Counted from the stretch's first letter, positions 51,897-60,009 are shown. The stretch is 64,000 nt of DNA from Halomonas sp. I5-271120 (GCF_030553075.1 NZ_CP130702.1:165492-229491), one strand, 5' to 3'. Notes: generated from the sequence alone by a model not told the origin. Numbers and translations are program-made.

Positions 51897-52066
51897 GTGA
51901 GCCCGTCGAGGTCGTTCCGTTTTTTTGGGGCGTGCGTCCTTATCGGATCTCACGCATGACCGGCAAAGCGTGCCCTTCACGCTTGCCGGAGCTGAGACAG
52001 AAGGCTGCAACCTTCTGTCCAGCGGTTCTTCTCGGGGGAGTTGGCTTCGGCCGGCTCCCCTTTTTA
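51897..52066 (+). ncRNA. Candidate antisense RNA over the initiator leader (about 170 nt)
   Basis: Three hairpins in a row: CCGGCAAAGCGTG with CACGCTTGCCGG (51961-51990, one bulged A), GACAGAAGG with CCTTCTGTC (51995-52018), and GGGGAG with CTCCCC enclosing GGC-TTCG-GCC (52035-52061), the last followed by TTTTT. No gene lies downstream within 580 bases. It overlaps the expected 5' leader of the gene at 50225-51856 in antisense, like ctRNAs that set plasmid copy number. Confidence 0.6.
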
Positions 52067-52245
52067 TTGCTTATCGTTTCCCACCCTTCACGCGTCAGTG
52101 AGGTGTCAGCCCGCGCAGGTGAAGTCCGCTGCCGGCCGCCATGACCCGCTGCGTCTGCCCTGTCGTTGTTATTCGGGGCTGTCACGTCTCTTTTTTCCCT
52201 TCGTGAATGGCTGATATTCCCAGGTATCCTAGCAGTAGGTAGGTT

Positions 52246-52609
52246 AGGCGAGCAACAATCACCGCCAGAGACCCTAAAATCTTCTGCTCAGCGTACACAA
52301 AAGGGTGATTGCCCCCTTCATTCACCATAAATCAATGACTTAGATGAAAACTTAGGGCTGCTCGAGCGACTATCACCCCTAAAACCGTCAATTTCTGTAC
52401 GCCTTGGGAATACTGAACCCCGCCGTAGATGAGACCTAATCGCCACCCGGCCCCACTTCGGCTGTAGCTAGAATAGGCGAGCATCAATCACCCGTCTACC
52501 CTTGTCAAAACTGGCACTGAGTGTACGATTAAAGGTGATTGTTGTGGTCGAGAACGATAAATCAATAGGTTATAGGTTGTTGGCGTCCTCACGGTGCGAC
52601 TATCACCCC
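52246..52609 (+). repeat. Replication origin: two 230-bp modules with iterons
   Basis: Module 1 and module 2 share, at a constant offset of 229-230 bases: AGGCGAGCA-CAATCACC (52246 and 52475), inverse GGTGATTG (52304 and 52534), ATAAATCAAT (52327 and 52557) and GCGACTATCACCCC (52366 and 52596), followed by CGTACGCC. Each module thus has three sites with an ATCACC core, two direct and one inverted, and an AT-rich word. It lies directly before the initiator gene at 52649. The gene-free stretch 52067-52648 is explained by this origin. Confidence 0.8.
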
Positions 52610-52648
52610 CATAACCGTCCATTTCCGTACGCCTGCTGAGCCTCGTGC

Positions 52649-54265
52649 ATGAGTGAACTAACCGCCCCATTTTTCCGTCCTGCCGATGCCGAGACCATCC
52701 AATGGTGGTTATCGCATGGTGTACGCAAGCCACTCGGACATAAGGTGTCCGCCCTCCTGACGATTGAGCGTGAAGTCCTGAAAGCCTGGGGCGTCTTGAG
52801 TCAGCAGGGGGAAGTCTTTGGCGTCGACCAGCTGATCCAAGAGATGAATTCACGGAGCGCAACGCCTCGCACAGACCGGGGGATTTACACCAAGATCAGC
52901 CGGATGAGCCTCTGGCTGGCTCACAGTGGTGTCGTTTGGCGCGAGCGTGCTTCCGAAATGGGGGTTGGTCATTCGCGATCCATGATCTTTTCGCTCAGGG
53001 CGCCGACTGAGGTGGCCAGGAACTGGAAGGGGTCTCCGCGAGCGACGCAGGACAATCCTGAGGTCTGGCGGAAGTCGGCGAAAGCAAATGGCTCCCCCAC
53101 TCCCCCGGCAGTCGAGCCCCACGTCGACAAAATCGAAGCGACGCACCGCCTGTTGCGTCAGCTCGAGGGACAGGCGCTGACGACGACCAACGCCGACGAT
53201 AACGAGCACTGGACCCTGAACCTGGTCTCGCAGCTGCTGGAGCGCTGCTCGCGGGCAAGTACCCGCGATCGCAGCGAATCCCTGGCGTCGCGGATCCAAC
53301 TGGGGAGCGAGCACGTTGATGTCACCACCATCAGCTCGCACCAGCGAAGCAGTGACGGCTCCTACTACGGGATGATCACTGGGGATGATGCGCAGCTGAT
53401 CCTGGCTATCCTCACCACCGCGGTTCAGGACATCACCCGCGCTCGAGCTTCCGGCCAGCGGCCGCGCAACTGGCTGCGCATTGACCTTCAGGATCTCTTC
53501 CGGCTGCTGATCCCGAATGGCACCCGTAAGGAATACAAAGCCATGCAGGCCGGGATGGCGCGTATCATCAACACGGAGTTCATCCTTGAGTTTGATCAGG
53601 ACGGTTCACTCAAGGCCCGGATGGAAGAGGCCCAAGGCGGGCAATCTGTCGATCGCTTCCGCTTTCGCCTAGTCGAGCATGTCGTGGAAGGCCTGGATGA
53701 CGAACCCCTCGCGCTAGATGAATGGGAGCCTTCCGATGCGGGGATGCGCTATTTCGCCTTCAGCCTCCATCCCCTGCTGTTCCAGGGGCTGCAGAATGGG
53801 CAAGGCCTGCTCGTGCACCCTGAGTTGCTTTATGAAAGGTCAGGCCTGGTGCATAAGCTCTATCATCACCTTCGTCTGCACTCCGGCCCGAGCGCACCCT
53901 ACATCGTGCATGCCGAAGACCTGCTCACCAGCCTAAACCTCGCGACCGGGGCGAATTACCGTCGTGCCAGAATCGATTTCAGTGAGAACCTCTGGGACCT
54001 GCTCAGGGAGCGATCGGTCCGCGCGGGCGCCCTTCTGCCGTCCGAGCTGACAGAGCCGACCCCGGTACGCTTATTCGACCTGGATCTGATCGTTGCCCCG
54101 ACGGACCATCACAAATCGGCTCTGGTCATCGAGGCCTACCACAGTGATGAGACGAAACAGCTGATCGAGCGTCAGGAGGCTCGCCGGCGCCGGCTGCAAC
54201 AGCAGGCCTTGCAGGATGGCAGCGGAGAGCAAGGTTTCTTGCCCTTTCTTAATTACGATAAATAG
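52649..54265 (+). CDS. Plasmid replication initiator (538 aa)
   Basis: Placed directly after the iteron array. Two winged-helix-like regions can be seen (about residues 25-110 and 375-440, the latter with LVHPELLYERSGLVHKLYHHL), joined by a polar linker. The C-terminal end is a basic helix (IERQEARRRRLQQQ). It is larger than RepE/TrfA-type initiators and I cannot name the family, but the context is clear. It binds the ATCACC-core repeats and starts replication. Fragments of its 3' end recur at 58074 and 59630. Confidence 0.72.
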   Translation: MSELTAPFFRPADAETIQWWLSHGVRKPLGHKVSALLTIEREVLKAWGVLSQQGEVFGVDQLIQEMNSRSATPRTDRGIYTKISRMSLWLAHSGVVWRERASEMGVGHSRSMIFSLRAPTEVARNWKGSPRATQDNPEVWRKSAKANGSPTPPAVEPHVDKIEATHRLLRQLEGQALTTTNADDNEHWTLNLVSQLLERCSRASTRDRSESLASRIQLGSEHVDVTTISSHQRSSDGSYYGMITGDDAQLILAILTTAVQDITRARASGQRPRNWLRIDLQDLFRLLIPNGTRKEYKAMQAGMARIINTEFILEFDQDGSLKARMEEAQGGQSVDRFRFRLVEHVVEGLDDEPLALDEWEPSDAGMRYFAFSLHPLLFQGLQNGQGLLVHPELLYERSGLVHKLYHHLRLHSGPSAPYIVHAEDLLTSLNLATGANYRRARIDFSENLWDLLRERSVRAGALLPSELTEPTPVRLFDLDLIVAPTDHHKSALVIEAYHSDETKQLIERQEARRRRLQQQALQDGSGEQGFLPFLNYDK

Positions 54266-54331
54266 CCATGAGCATAAATCAAACAACGTTCGCCGAAAAC
54301 TGACGTTCGTACAAAGGTGTGGGCTAGGAAC

Positions 54332-55075
54332 ATGCATATTAAGAAGGACCTTATTGACCCAGACGGAAGTGTTTTTTTAAAAACGGTTAAGGGATACCTT
54401 GAAAACGAAATAGAAACAGAAGATGAATACACAAAAGTGCTATCTTGGGCTTTCTCAAAACTGGACTTTGAACAATTTGCCTACGTTTACATGCCTTACC
54501 TACCAAGTGAGGCGAAAAATGCAGTCATCCTAGGGAGTTATCCATCAGGATGGCAGCTTTTTTATAAAAGCGAAGGACTTCATCGGAAAGACCCTGTCCT
54601 CGCAGAATCTGCGGGAACAACAATGCCATTTTACTGGCGAGGAGGGAGAATAGGCATAGGGGATCAGGAAGACATTTTCAAACTCTCTGCTCGTTACGGA
54701 ATAGAGCAAGGTTATACAATCCCAGTGCACGAGCCAGGTTGTTCATTTGGATCAATCCACCTAGCGTCTCGCCTTGAAAATGATGAATTTTATAAGCTTA
54801 TAGATAGTCAAGGTCATCTGCTTCAATGCTTGGCAAGCTTAGCGCATATATACCGCCCTGCTACTGCTCGAAAGCTACCCTATGCCGATTTAAGCTTGCG
54901 TGAGAGGGAGTTCTTGCACTGGTCTAGCCAGGGTAAAACATATCAAGAGGCCGGCATTATAATGGGCATATCAGAAAGAACAGTGAAATTTCATGCTCAA
55001 AATTGTATGAGAAAGCTTGAAGCTATTAACGTGAGGCAAGCAATTACAAAAGCTTTGCGTTTAGGGTGGGTTTAA
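54332..55075 (+). CDS. LuxR-type quorum-sensing regulator (247 aa)
   Basis: The N-terminal autoinducer domain has the invariant residues of the family: W74, Y78, D87, P88 and W102, and G128 in GYTIP. The C-terminal GerE-type helix-turn-helix (residues 185-247) contains LSLREREFLHWSSQGKT and ISERTVKFHAQNCMRKL. It should bind an acyl-homoserine lactone and then the lux box at 55946. I use ATG 54332; GTG 54317 is an alternative. AT-rich compared with the initiator gene, so probably acquired together with the genes that follow. Confidence 0.88.
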   Translation: MHIKKDLIDPDGSVFLKTVKGYLENEIETEDEYTKVLSWAFSKLDFEQFAYVYMPYLPSEAKNAVILGSYPSGWQLFYKSEGLHRKDPVLAESAGTTMPFYWRGGRIGIGDQEDIFKLSARYGIEQGYTIPVHEPGCSFGSIHLASRLENDEFYKLIDSQGHLLQCLASLAHIYRPATARKLPYADLSLREREFLHWSSQGKTYQEAGIIMGISERTVKFHAQNCMRKLEAINVRQAITKALRLGWV

Positions 55076-55128
55076 TACGTCTCGAAAATGAGTGTAACTT
55101 CAATAGACCGACGGCATAACGTCATATC

Positions 55129-55167
55129 GGAAGACAACCTCTGCTGGTTTTTTAGAGGGCGTCTTCC
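55129..55167. terminator. Hairpin between converging luxR and luxI
   Basis: GGAAGAC (55129-55135) pairs with GTCTTCC (55161-55167) and CCTCT (55138-55142) with AGAGG (55154-55158). It is likely a shared end for both transcripts. Confidence 0.5.
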
Positions 55168-55223
55168 AGTATCGCTGGTGTTACCCCAAAGGGCTCTCCC
55201 CACCTCCTGTACTTGCTCATCTA

Positions 55224-55889
55224 TTAGCAAGCAAGATCGGTTGACTTGGAATCTGCCGACATGAATTTACTTTTATTCTGAAGTCTTTCTTTTACCTCTC
55301 CATTGGACAACAGATCACCTAGGTAAATCTTTTCTCCTTTGCTCCCGAAACTAACATCTAATATCTTGCAATCCCAGCCAGCTCTTCTGAGGATGCGCAG
55401 CATTAGCTCATCGACAACAATAAGGTAGTGGGAAAATCCAGCAAGACATGAGAAATCTAGCATCGCCATAAATAGAGCAACTGTTCTGATGTCGAGATTA
55501 GAAGAAATAATCTTTGGCTTCCGGGTTATGGTGAAGCGTGAAGCCTCCCAGTAAAGTGAACTTCTGTAGGACTCAAGATCCACCAATGGGAACATGTGGT
55601 TCAAACAACCGGCAATCATGTTTGTGGAATAGAAAGGGCGTGCCCTTAAACAGCCTGCAAGCTGACCATTGTGATACAGGCAAGTGTAATAGCTATCCTC
55701 ATCGTCATATTCATCCCTTTCGAGATCACCTCCCGTGTAGCTTTTGATATCCCATTTCCTCCTATCGATAAAAGACTCCTTGCGAAGTTGGTATATCTCT
55801 TCTAACGCCTTATTATCAAGCTTGCAGAAATTGTAAGTCTTTGAATGAAAGCTATATCCAAAAAGATCTATGGTCGAATGCGTTACCAT
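55224..55889 (-). CDS. LuxI-type acyl-homoserine-lactone synthase (221 aa)
   Basis: All key residues of the family are present: R36, F40 and W46 (LRKESFIDRRKWDI), E57, D59 and D62 (ERDEYDD), R82 and E115/R118 (WEASRF). It makes an AHL from S-adenosylmethionine and an acyl donor. I use ATG 55889 rather than 55934, because a lux box at 55946-55965 with a -10 (TATATT, 55918-55923) would put the transcript start near 55911, downstream of the longer start. Downstream it converges with luxR. Confidence 0.88.
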   Translation of the reverse strand: MVTHSTIDLFGYSFHSKTYNFCKLDNKALEEIYQLRKESFIDRRKWDIKSYTGGDLERDEYDDEDSYYTCLYHNGQLAGCLRARPFYSTNMIAGCLNHMFPLVDLESYRSSLYWEASRFTITRKPKIISSNLDIRTVALFMAMLDFSCLAGFSHYLIVVDELMLRILRRAGWDCKILDVSFGSKGEKIYLGDLLSNGEVKERLQNKSKFMSADSKSTDLAC

Positions 55890-55945
55890 GATTTTGGCTC
55901 TTGAGGCTGGACATTTAAATATAATTCTTCGCATATTGGGTCCGC

Positions 55946-55965
55946 AACTGTCCTTTCGTACAGCT
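55946..55965. promoter_or_regulatory. lux box between luxI and the peptide operon
   Basis: AACTGTCCTTTCGTACAGCT matches the Vibrio fischeri lux box (ACCTGTAGGATCGTACAGGT) at 14 of 20 positions and keeps the inverted ACTGT/ACAG arms. Its centre is about 44 bases from the likely luxI start site, the usual activating distance. It lies 104 bases before the peptide start on the other side, so it can serve both directions. Confidence 0.75.
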
Positions 55966-56069
55966 GGGATAAGACAGCATGATCGTTAACCTTAAAGTGC
56001 GCCCAGCAGGGACGATGGTGCGCATGAAGCCATCAAGGACTGATCCATTTTCTCTTTAGGAGTATCGAT

Positions 56070-56198
56070 ATGAATACGCTGATCAAGCTGGCTCAGCAGC
56101 AGCCGAAAACTGTTAAGCCCGAGCAGACTGCACAAACTCAAAAGTTCTCCGAGAATGATGCCGGTGGGGGTCATTGCCAGGGCGGCGGTAGCTGGTAA
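56070..56198 (+). CDS. 42-residue Gly-rich peptide (possible RiPP precursor)
   Basis: ATG 56070 has AGGAG at 56058-56062, seven bases upstream; stop TAA at 56196-56198. Residues 1-31 look like a leader (Lys/Gln/Thr/Glu-rich, no signal peptide). Residues 32-42 are GGGHCQGGGSW, with the only Cys and Trp and a His beside the Cys. It is the first gene after the lux box, followed at 57 bases by a WHHHILDT-motif protein and then a MATE exporter. The most likely reading is a quorum-controlled precursor of a modified, exported peptide; a regulatory small protein is the alternative. Confidence 0.65.
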   Translation: MNTLIKLAQQQPKTVKPEQTAQTQKFSENDAGGGHCQGGGSW

Positions 56199-56255
56199 GC
56201 GCGCCATGCTGCATGAGGAGAGGCTAGGCCTCTCCTCTTAGTTCCGGAGGTTATA

Positions 56256-56732
56256 ATGCGAAACGTTGCTGATATACTCGACACTCTCCCCCATGACATG
56301 ACTACTCCAAGCTTGGAAGATACTCCGAGTATTGAGTATGCAGTAGAGCACATCAATGCCATGGACTTTTCAGCCCTAAAGGGAAAACTTACCCAACCGG
56401 ACCCTACAGTTTCACGTCTCTGGGAATCAGAAGAAGTCGATGTAGCTGTTCAGTATTACAAAAACTTCCTCTACTTGAACAAGAAATACCTTGATGTTGC
56501 CCCTGTAATTGTTCCAAGCATTGAGGTTGACGAGGTTTGGCATCATCATATCCTTGACACGAGAAGATATTTCGCTGATACGTATCAGATATTCGGCTAT
56601 TACTTCCACCACTTCCCATATTTTGGTATGCGAGGAGAAGCTGATCACACCAACCTTGTTGACTGCTTCGAAGCAACCCAACAATTACATGAGCTAGAGT
56701 TTGGTGAAAGGATGAGGAGAATATGGGCATAG
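56256..56732 (+). CDS. WHHHILDT-motif protein (GRDP-like, 158 aa)
   Basis: ATG 56256 follows CCGGAGG. Residues about 88-135 carry a striking motif set, VDEVWHHHILDTRRY, YYFHHFPYFGMRGEAD and FGERMRRIW, as in the glycine-rich-domain-containing-protein (DUF1399) family, whose biochemical role is not established. The clustered His residues suggest a metal site and catalysis. Positioned between the Gly-rich peptide and the exporter, it is the natural candidate for a modifying enzyme acting on the peptide. The stop overlaps the next start by ten bases. Confidence 0.65.
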   Translation: MRNVADILDTLPHDMTTPSLEDTPSIEYAVEHINAMDFSALKGKLTQPDPTVSRLWESEEVDVAVQYYKNFLYLNKKYLDVAPVIVPSIEVDEVWHHHILDTRRYFADTYQIFGYYFHHFPYFGMRGEADHTNLVDCFEATQQLHELEFGERMRRIWA

Positions 56733-58051
56733 CATCGACATCTGGTTTTGGCAATGAGAGCTATAAGACTTTCATTTCAACTCGAATGGCGCCATTTAGC
56801 GTCACAAGATTTATGCCTTTTGCCTCCACTGCCACCCTGATTCTTTTCTTATCAAGGTCCAGCTTCGATGCTTTGTCAGTGTTTGGGTACTTGATGTCTG
56901 TTTTTATGGTAGCGACTACCATTTTGACGATGCCGCTTATGGTTGTCGGAAACCTGGTTGCCCGCAATCCGAATAACAACGGCATTGGCATCTATTTTTA
57001 TTCGGGGATACTTCTAGCTTTTATCCTAGGGGTTATCGCAGCTGCTATAAATTACGCGATCGTCACATACTATGTTTCATTCGATGGCATGACAGGGTTT
57101 ACTTACGCCAAAGTCATTCCATATGTCACATTATACCTCCTGTCGATCGTAGTGCTTAGCATCAATAGCTTCTTATACATTTATATGGAGGCGTTGGGCC
57201 TTCAGCGCAGCGTGTCTAGGTCAAAGCTTATTTCCTCTATCTCCACCATAGGTTTTATAGTAATAGCCTTGGGTGTCCTTAATCCTAAAAGCCCACTGGC
57301 ATACTCCATGGGCAGCTTTATTTTAGGTGAGGGGCTTCTGCTATGCTCTTTACTTATGTTTCTGGTGTTTAGAAATTGCAAGGAATGCCTAATACCTCCT
57401 CCAAAAAGCCGCTATCTTCGACTCCTTCCCATGCACAACATAATGAGCTTAGGCCTCCCTGTTGCCGTAGGCATGGGAGGGCAAAAAGCTATTTATTATC
57501 TTATAAATGACAGGCTTTTGACGCTTGATATTGATTACGTTGGAATGCTTTCCGTTTTTAGTAGTATAAGTGCATTGGTTCTAATTCCAGTGGCAGCTTT
57601 TTGCCAAGCTAACAGCTTGGCGGTTAGCAGAAAACCCGGAAAGTGCTTCGACAACTTTTTCTACAGTGTAGCAGGGTGGGTTTTGGTAATAGTTCCTACC
57701 CTGTTCATCGGGTGTGTTTTTTTTCCTGTCTTAGTAAGGTTATTTGGCCTTAACGATGAACTGGCAGGATATGACGCTAGCATCCTGCTGGCCCTGGTTG
57801 TATTCGTGGTTTCAAGTGGGATACTGACCTTTGCAACAAGCGCGCTTCGTGGAATGCGGGATACCTTTGTGCCACAAGTAGCTATTACTTCTGTGATGCT
57901 TATGCTGTTTATCCCGCTTATTTGGTCCAATCTCTTTGATGATGCGTCTTTTGTTAGTATCATCTACTCCCAGTCTCTCTTCCTCTTTCTATGCGGAGTT
58001 GCTATGACAATTCGGTATTTCCAGAAATCTATGCAGATATACGAGTATTAG
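56723..58051 (+). CDS. MATE-family exporter (442 aa)
   Basis: Twelve or more hydrophobic helices. Two halves show the MATE/MurJ pattern, including LGLPVAVGMGGQKAIYY at the start of the second half and SALRGMRDTFVPQVAITSV near residue 375. These transporters use an ion gradient to export drugs, metabolites or lipid-linked compounds across the inner membrane. ATG 56723 lies inside the previous gene with GAGGAGA upstream, so the two are translationally coupled. It is probably the exporter of the operon's product. Confidence 0.78.
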   Translation: MGIASTSGFGNESYKTFISTRMAPFSVTRFMPFASTATLILFLSRSSFDALSVFGYLMSVFMVATTILTMPLMVVGNLVARNPNNNGIGIYFYSGILLAFILGVIAAAINYAIVTYYVSFDGMTGFTYAKVIPYVTLYLLSIVVLSINSFLYIYMEALGLQRSVSRSKLISSISTIGFIVIALGVLNPKSPLAYSMGSFILGEGLLLCSLLMFLVFRNCKECLIPPPKSRYLRLLPMHNIMSLGLPVAVGMGGQKAIYYLINDRLLTLDIDYVGMLSVFSSISALVLIPVAAFCQANSLAVSRKPGKCFDNFFYSVAGWVLVIVPTLFIGCVFFPVLVRLFGLNDELAGYDASILLALVVFVVSSGILTFATSALRGMRDTFVPQVAITSVMLMLFIPLIWSNLFDDASFVSIIYSQSLFLFLCGVAMTIRYFQKSMQIYEY

Positions 58052-58073
58052 GAGGGAGAGCCCAACGCATAGA

Positions 58074-58154
58074 CATATCGAGCGCCAAGAGGCTCGCCAG
58101 TGCCAGCGGCAACATCAAGCTCTGCAGGACGGCTGCGAAGGACAGGGCTTTGCC
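58074..58154 (+). pseudogene. Scar of the initiator 3' end, copy 1
   Basis: The DNA (ATCGAGCGCCAAGAGGCTCG onward) aligns with initiator codons at 54164-54243 and would read IERQEARQ and ALQDG. It begins 22 bases after the exporter stop, marking the right edge of the quorum-sensing module. 58052-58381 has no gene otherwise. Confidence 0.6.
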
Positions 58155-58381
58155 TTCGCTTTGATGCGGGCCCGGGGAAGAACTGGAGGAAGCTGACGTA
58201 GATTGCATGCGTCCAACGTTGGACACGCTGCCCGGAGATATTCATGGGGTGGTGCGCCAGCATAGTCGGCCCCGATGAGGGTGGCGGCTTGGGCCTGGAT
58301 ACCCACTCATGCGCCAGCTATGGCAATAGATGCACAAAGGGCAGCCCACCGTGGCTGCCCTTTGTCGTTGATAGCACCCCT

Positions 58382-58810
58382 TCAGACGCTGAGACCGTGT
58401 CTCCGCTCGGTAGAGTCAGCGTACGCTCGGGTCTGCAGGGGCAAAAGTGCTTTGCGTACCAGGTTGGTGGTATCCGGCAGCCCCCACCGTTTGCTGGGGG
58501 AGTACCGCCCTTTCACGGGAGCATCATCCCCCCCTAACAACTGACGATGAAAGCGCCGGGTGAGCGCCTGCAGGTGCTTGGCGGTGTCTCGGCGACAGAC
58601 CGGATACAGGCTCAAGATCTCAAGCACGCAGAGCGTGCGCTGGAACTCTTCCCGCGGCATCACATCACGCAGCCGCTCCAGCTCTTCTTGGCGAGGCCGG
58701 TAATTCCGATACCAAACGGCTTCGGCAAGGCGAGTGACCTCATTCGCGTCACGATCGAGAGGACGTGAGCCCACTCGGTATAAACGCTTCTGTGTGAATG
58801 AAACTGCCAT
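58382..58810 (-). CDS. Hypothetical protein paired with a nucleotidyltransferase (142 aa)
   Basis: It starts nine bases after the stop of the nucleotidyltransferase gene, so the two form an operon. Basic, Arg-rich and helical (RNYRPRQEELERLRDVM, KHLQALTRRFHRQLLGG). No motif was recognised. The position suggests a toxin or partner protein in an MNT/AbiE-like pair. Confidence 0.5.
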   Translation of the reverse strand: MAVSFTQKRLYRVGSRPLDRDANEVTRLAEAVWYRNYRPRQEELERLRDVMPREEFQRTLCVLEILSLYPVCRRDTAKHLQALTRRFHRQLLGGDDAPVKGRYSPSKRWGLPDTTNLVRKALLPLQTRAYADSTERRHGLSV

Positions 58811-58819
58811 AGCTAGTCC

Positions 58820-59431
58820 CTAACACTCTTGGTGGTCGTCTAATGCCACGCTCAAGTTTCCAAAGACGCGAGTTTTCTCACCTACATAGTAGTCGATCGC
58901 TTCCCGGGCGAATCGTTCAAATTCAGAGACATCGACCTGAGGAAGGCTCAGCAGTGCCTGGATATCTTGCTGATCGCGCTCACCAAACCTGCCGAGCTTC
59001 GAAATCGCCACATCGATTGCACTGGCGACGTAGACTTCGACGTTTGGGATGCTGCTCTGTGCCACCAGCCGCACAACCCGATCTTCGTAGTCCTCGTGCA
59101 GCGGTGCTAGCGTTGTATTGAAGCTGGCGTCCAGCTCTAACGTCTGTAAGTTACCCTCATCGTCGGTAAAGACATAGGGATCTCCTTCCAGAAGCGCAAC
59201 GATCTCGCTCTTTGTAGCATATCCATGCGACGAGACTTCAGCATCTACGTCGGCACTGCCTCGTGCTTGCGTGTGGATATGAACCGCACACCCACCAAAA
59301 ACGATGACCCGGAAGATTCCCTTATCGCCCTCATCGTATACGGGGCCAAGTACCTCGAAAAAATCTACAAGGGCTTGTCCCAATGCCGTATTCGGCTCTA
59401 TTGACGGGTAATCCCCTGGTTCGATCGGCAT
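58820..59431 (-). CDS. Nucleotidyltransferase-fold protein (203 aa)
   Basis: ATG 59431 follows TGAGGAGGCAGC. VIVFGGCAVHIHTQARGSADVDAEV near residue 45 fits the Gly-Gly-x(n)-Asp-x-Asp motif of minimal nucleotidyltransferases (DUF6036/AbiEii type). The rest is acidic, with a helical C-terminus (FARE-AIDYYV). Such proteins act as the toxin or antitoxin of nucleotidyl-transfer systems. A motif shared with the helicase promoter lies 110 bases upstream. Confidence 0.65.
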   Translation of the reverse strand: MPIEPGDYPSIEPNTALGQALVDFFEVLGPVYDEGDKGIFRVIVFGGCAVHIHTQARGSADVDAEVSSHGYATKSEIVALLEGDPYVFTDDEGNLQTLELDASFNTTLAPLHEDYEDRVVRLVAQSSIPNVEVYVASAIDVAISKLGRFGERDQQDIQALLSLPQVDVSEFERFAREAIDYYVGEKTRVFGNLSVALDDHQEC

Positions 59432-59629
59432 GCTGCCTCCTCACAAGCACATACCACAATTCTACCACATAGCGCTTTCCCAGCTGGACTGGTTGCAGAC
59501 AGGAGGGCTGAAGCAAGCCCGTTAGCGTAATAAATACTAAATATCGTATACCGTAAGGTGTAATTATTATCGCCCACCCCCCCTATTTGGCTGCCTGGTG
59601 CGAGCAAGACTCCCTGTTGCTACCACCAG

Positions 59630-59722
59630 TGGATCGTCAAGAGGCTCGCCGGCGCCAACTGCGACAGCAACCCCTGCAGGACAGCAGCGAAAACAAGGTT
59701 TCTTACCTCTTCTATAAATGTC
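59630..59722 (+). pseudogene. Scar of the initiator 3' end, copy 2
   Basis: The + strand reads VDRQEARRRQLRQQPLQDSS, closely matching the initiator end IERQEARRRRLQQQALQDGS. It has no start or body. It lies upstream of the nucleotidyltransferase operon and marks another junction in the mosaic. Confidence 0.6.
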
Positions 59723-59942
59723 AGGTGCGGGATGATCGGGAAGAAGAGCAGACACCGCCCCCTGCGACCTGAGTTATTACAAGAGACCCGACGACTGGCT
59801 ATGCAGACTGAAGCTGCCCGCTTGGGGAGGAGAGATGGGGCAGCTTCATCCCGTAATTATTATGAAAGGAAATCGATATAGTCTTTCTCAGTCAGGGTTT
59901 TCCGCCTTTTCGTCTATGTCTTCGCAGCTAGTCGCCAACGAA

Positions 59943-59972
59943 ACAGCCCTGCCAATGGATTGGCAGGGCTGT
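59943..59972. terminator. Long hairpin, probable terminator
   Basis: ACAGCCCTGCCAAT pairs perfectly over 14 bases with ATTGGCAGGGCTGT around a 2-base loop. It lies 37 bases after the stop of the gene at 60010. Confidence 0.6.
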
Positions 59973-60009
59973 CCTGTGCTACGAGAGCGCGATTCGTCCG
60001 TCTGGTCGT

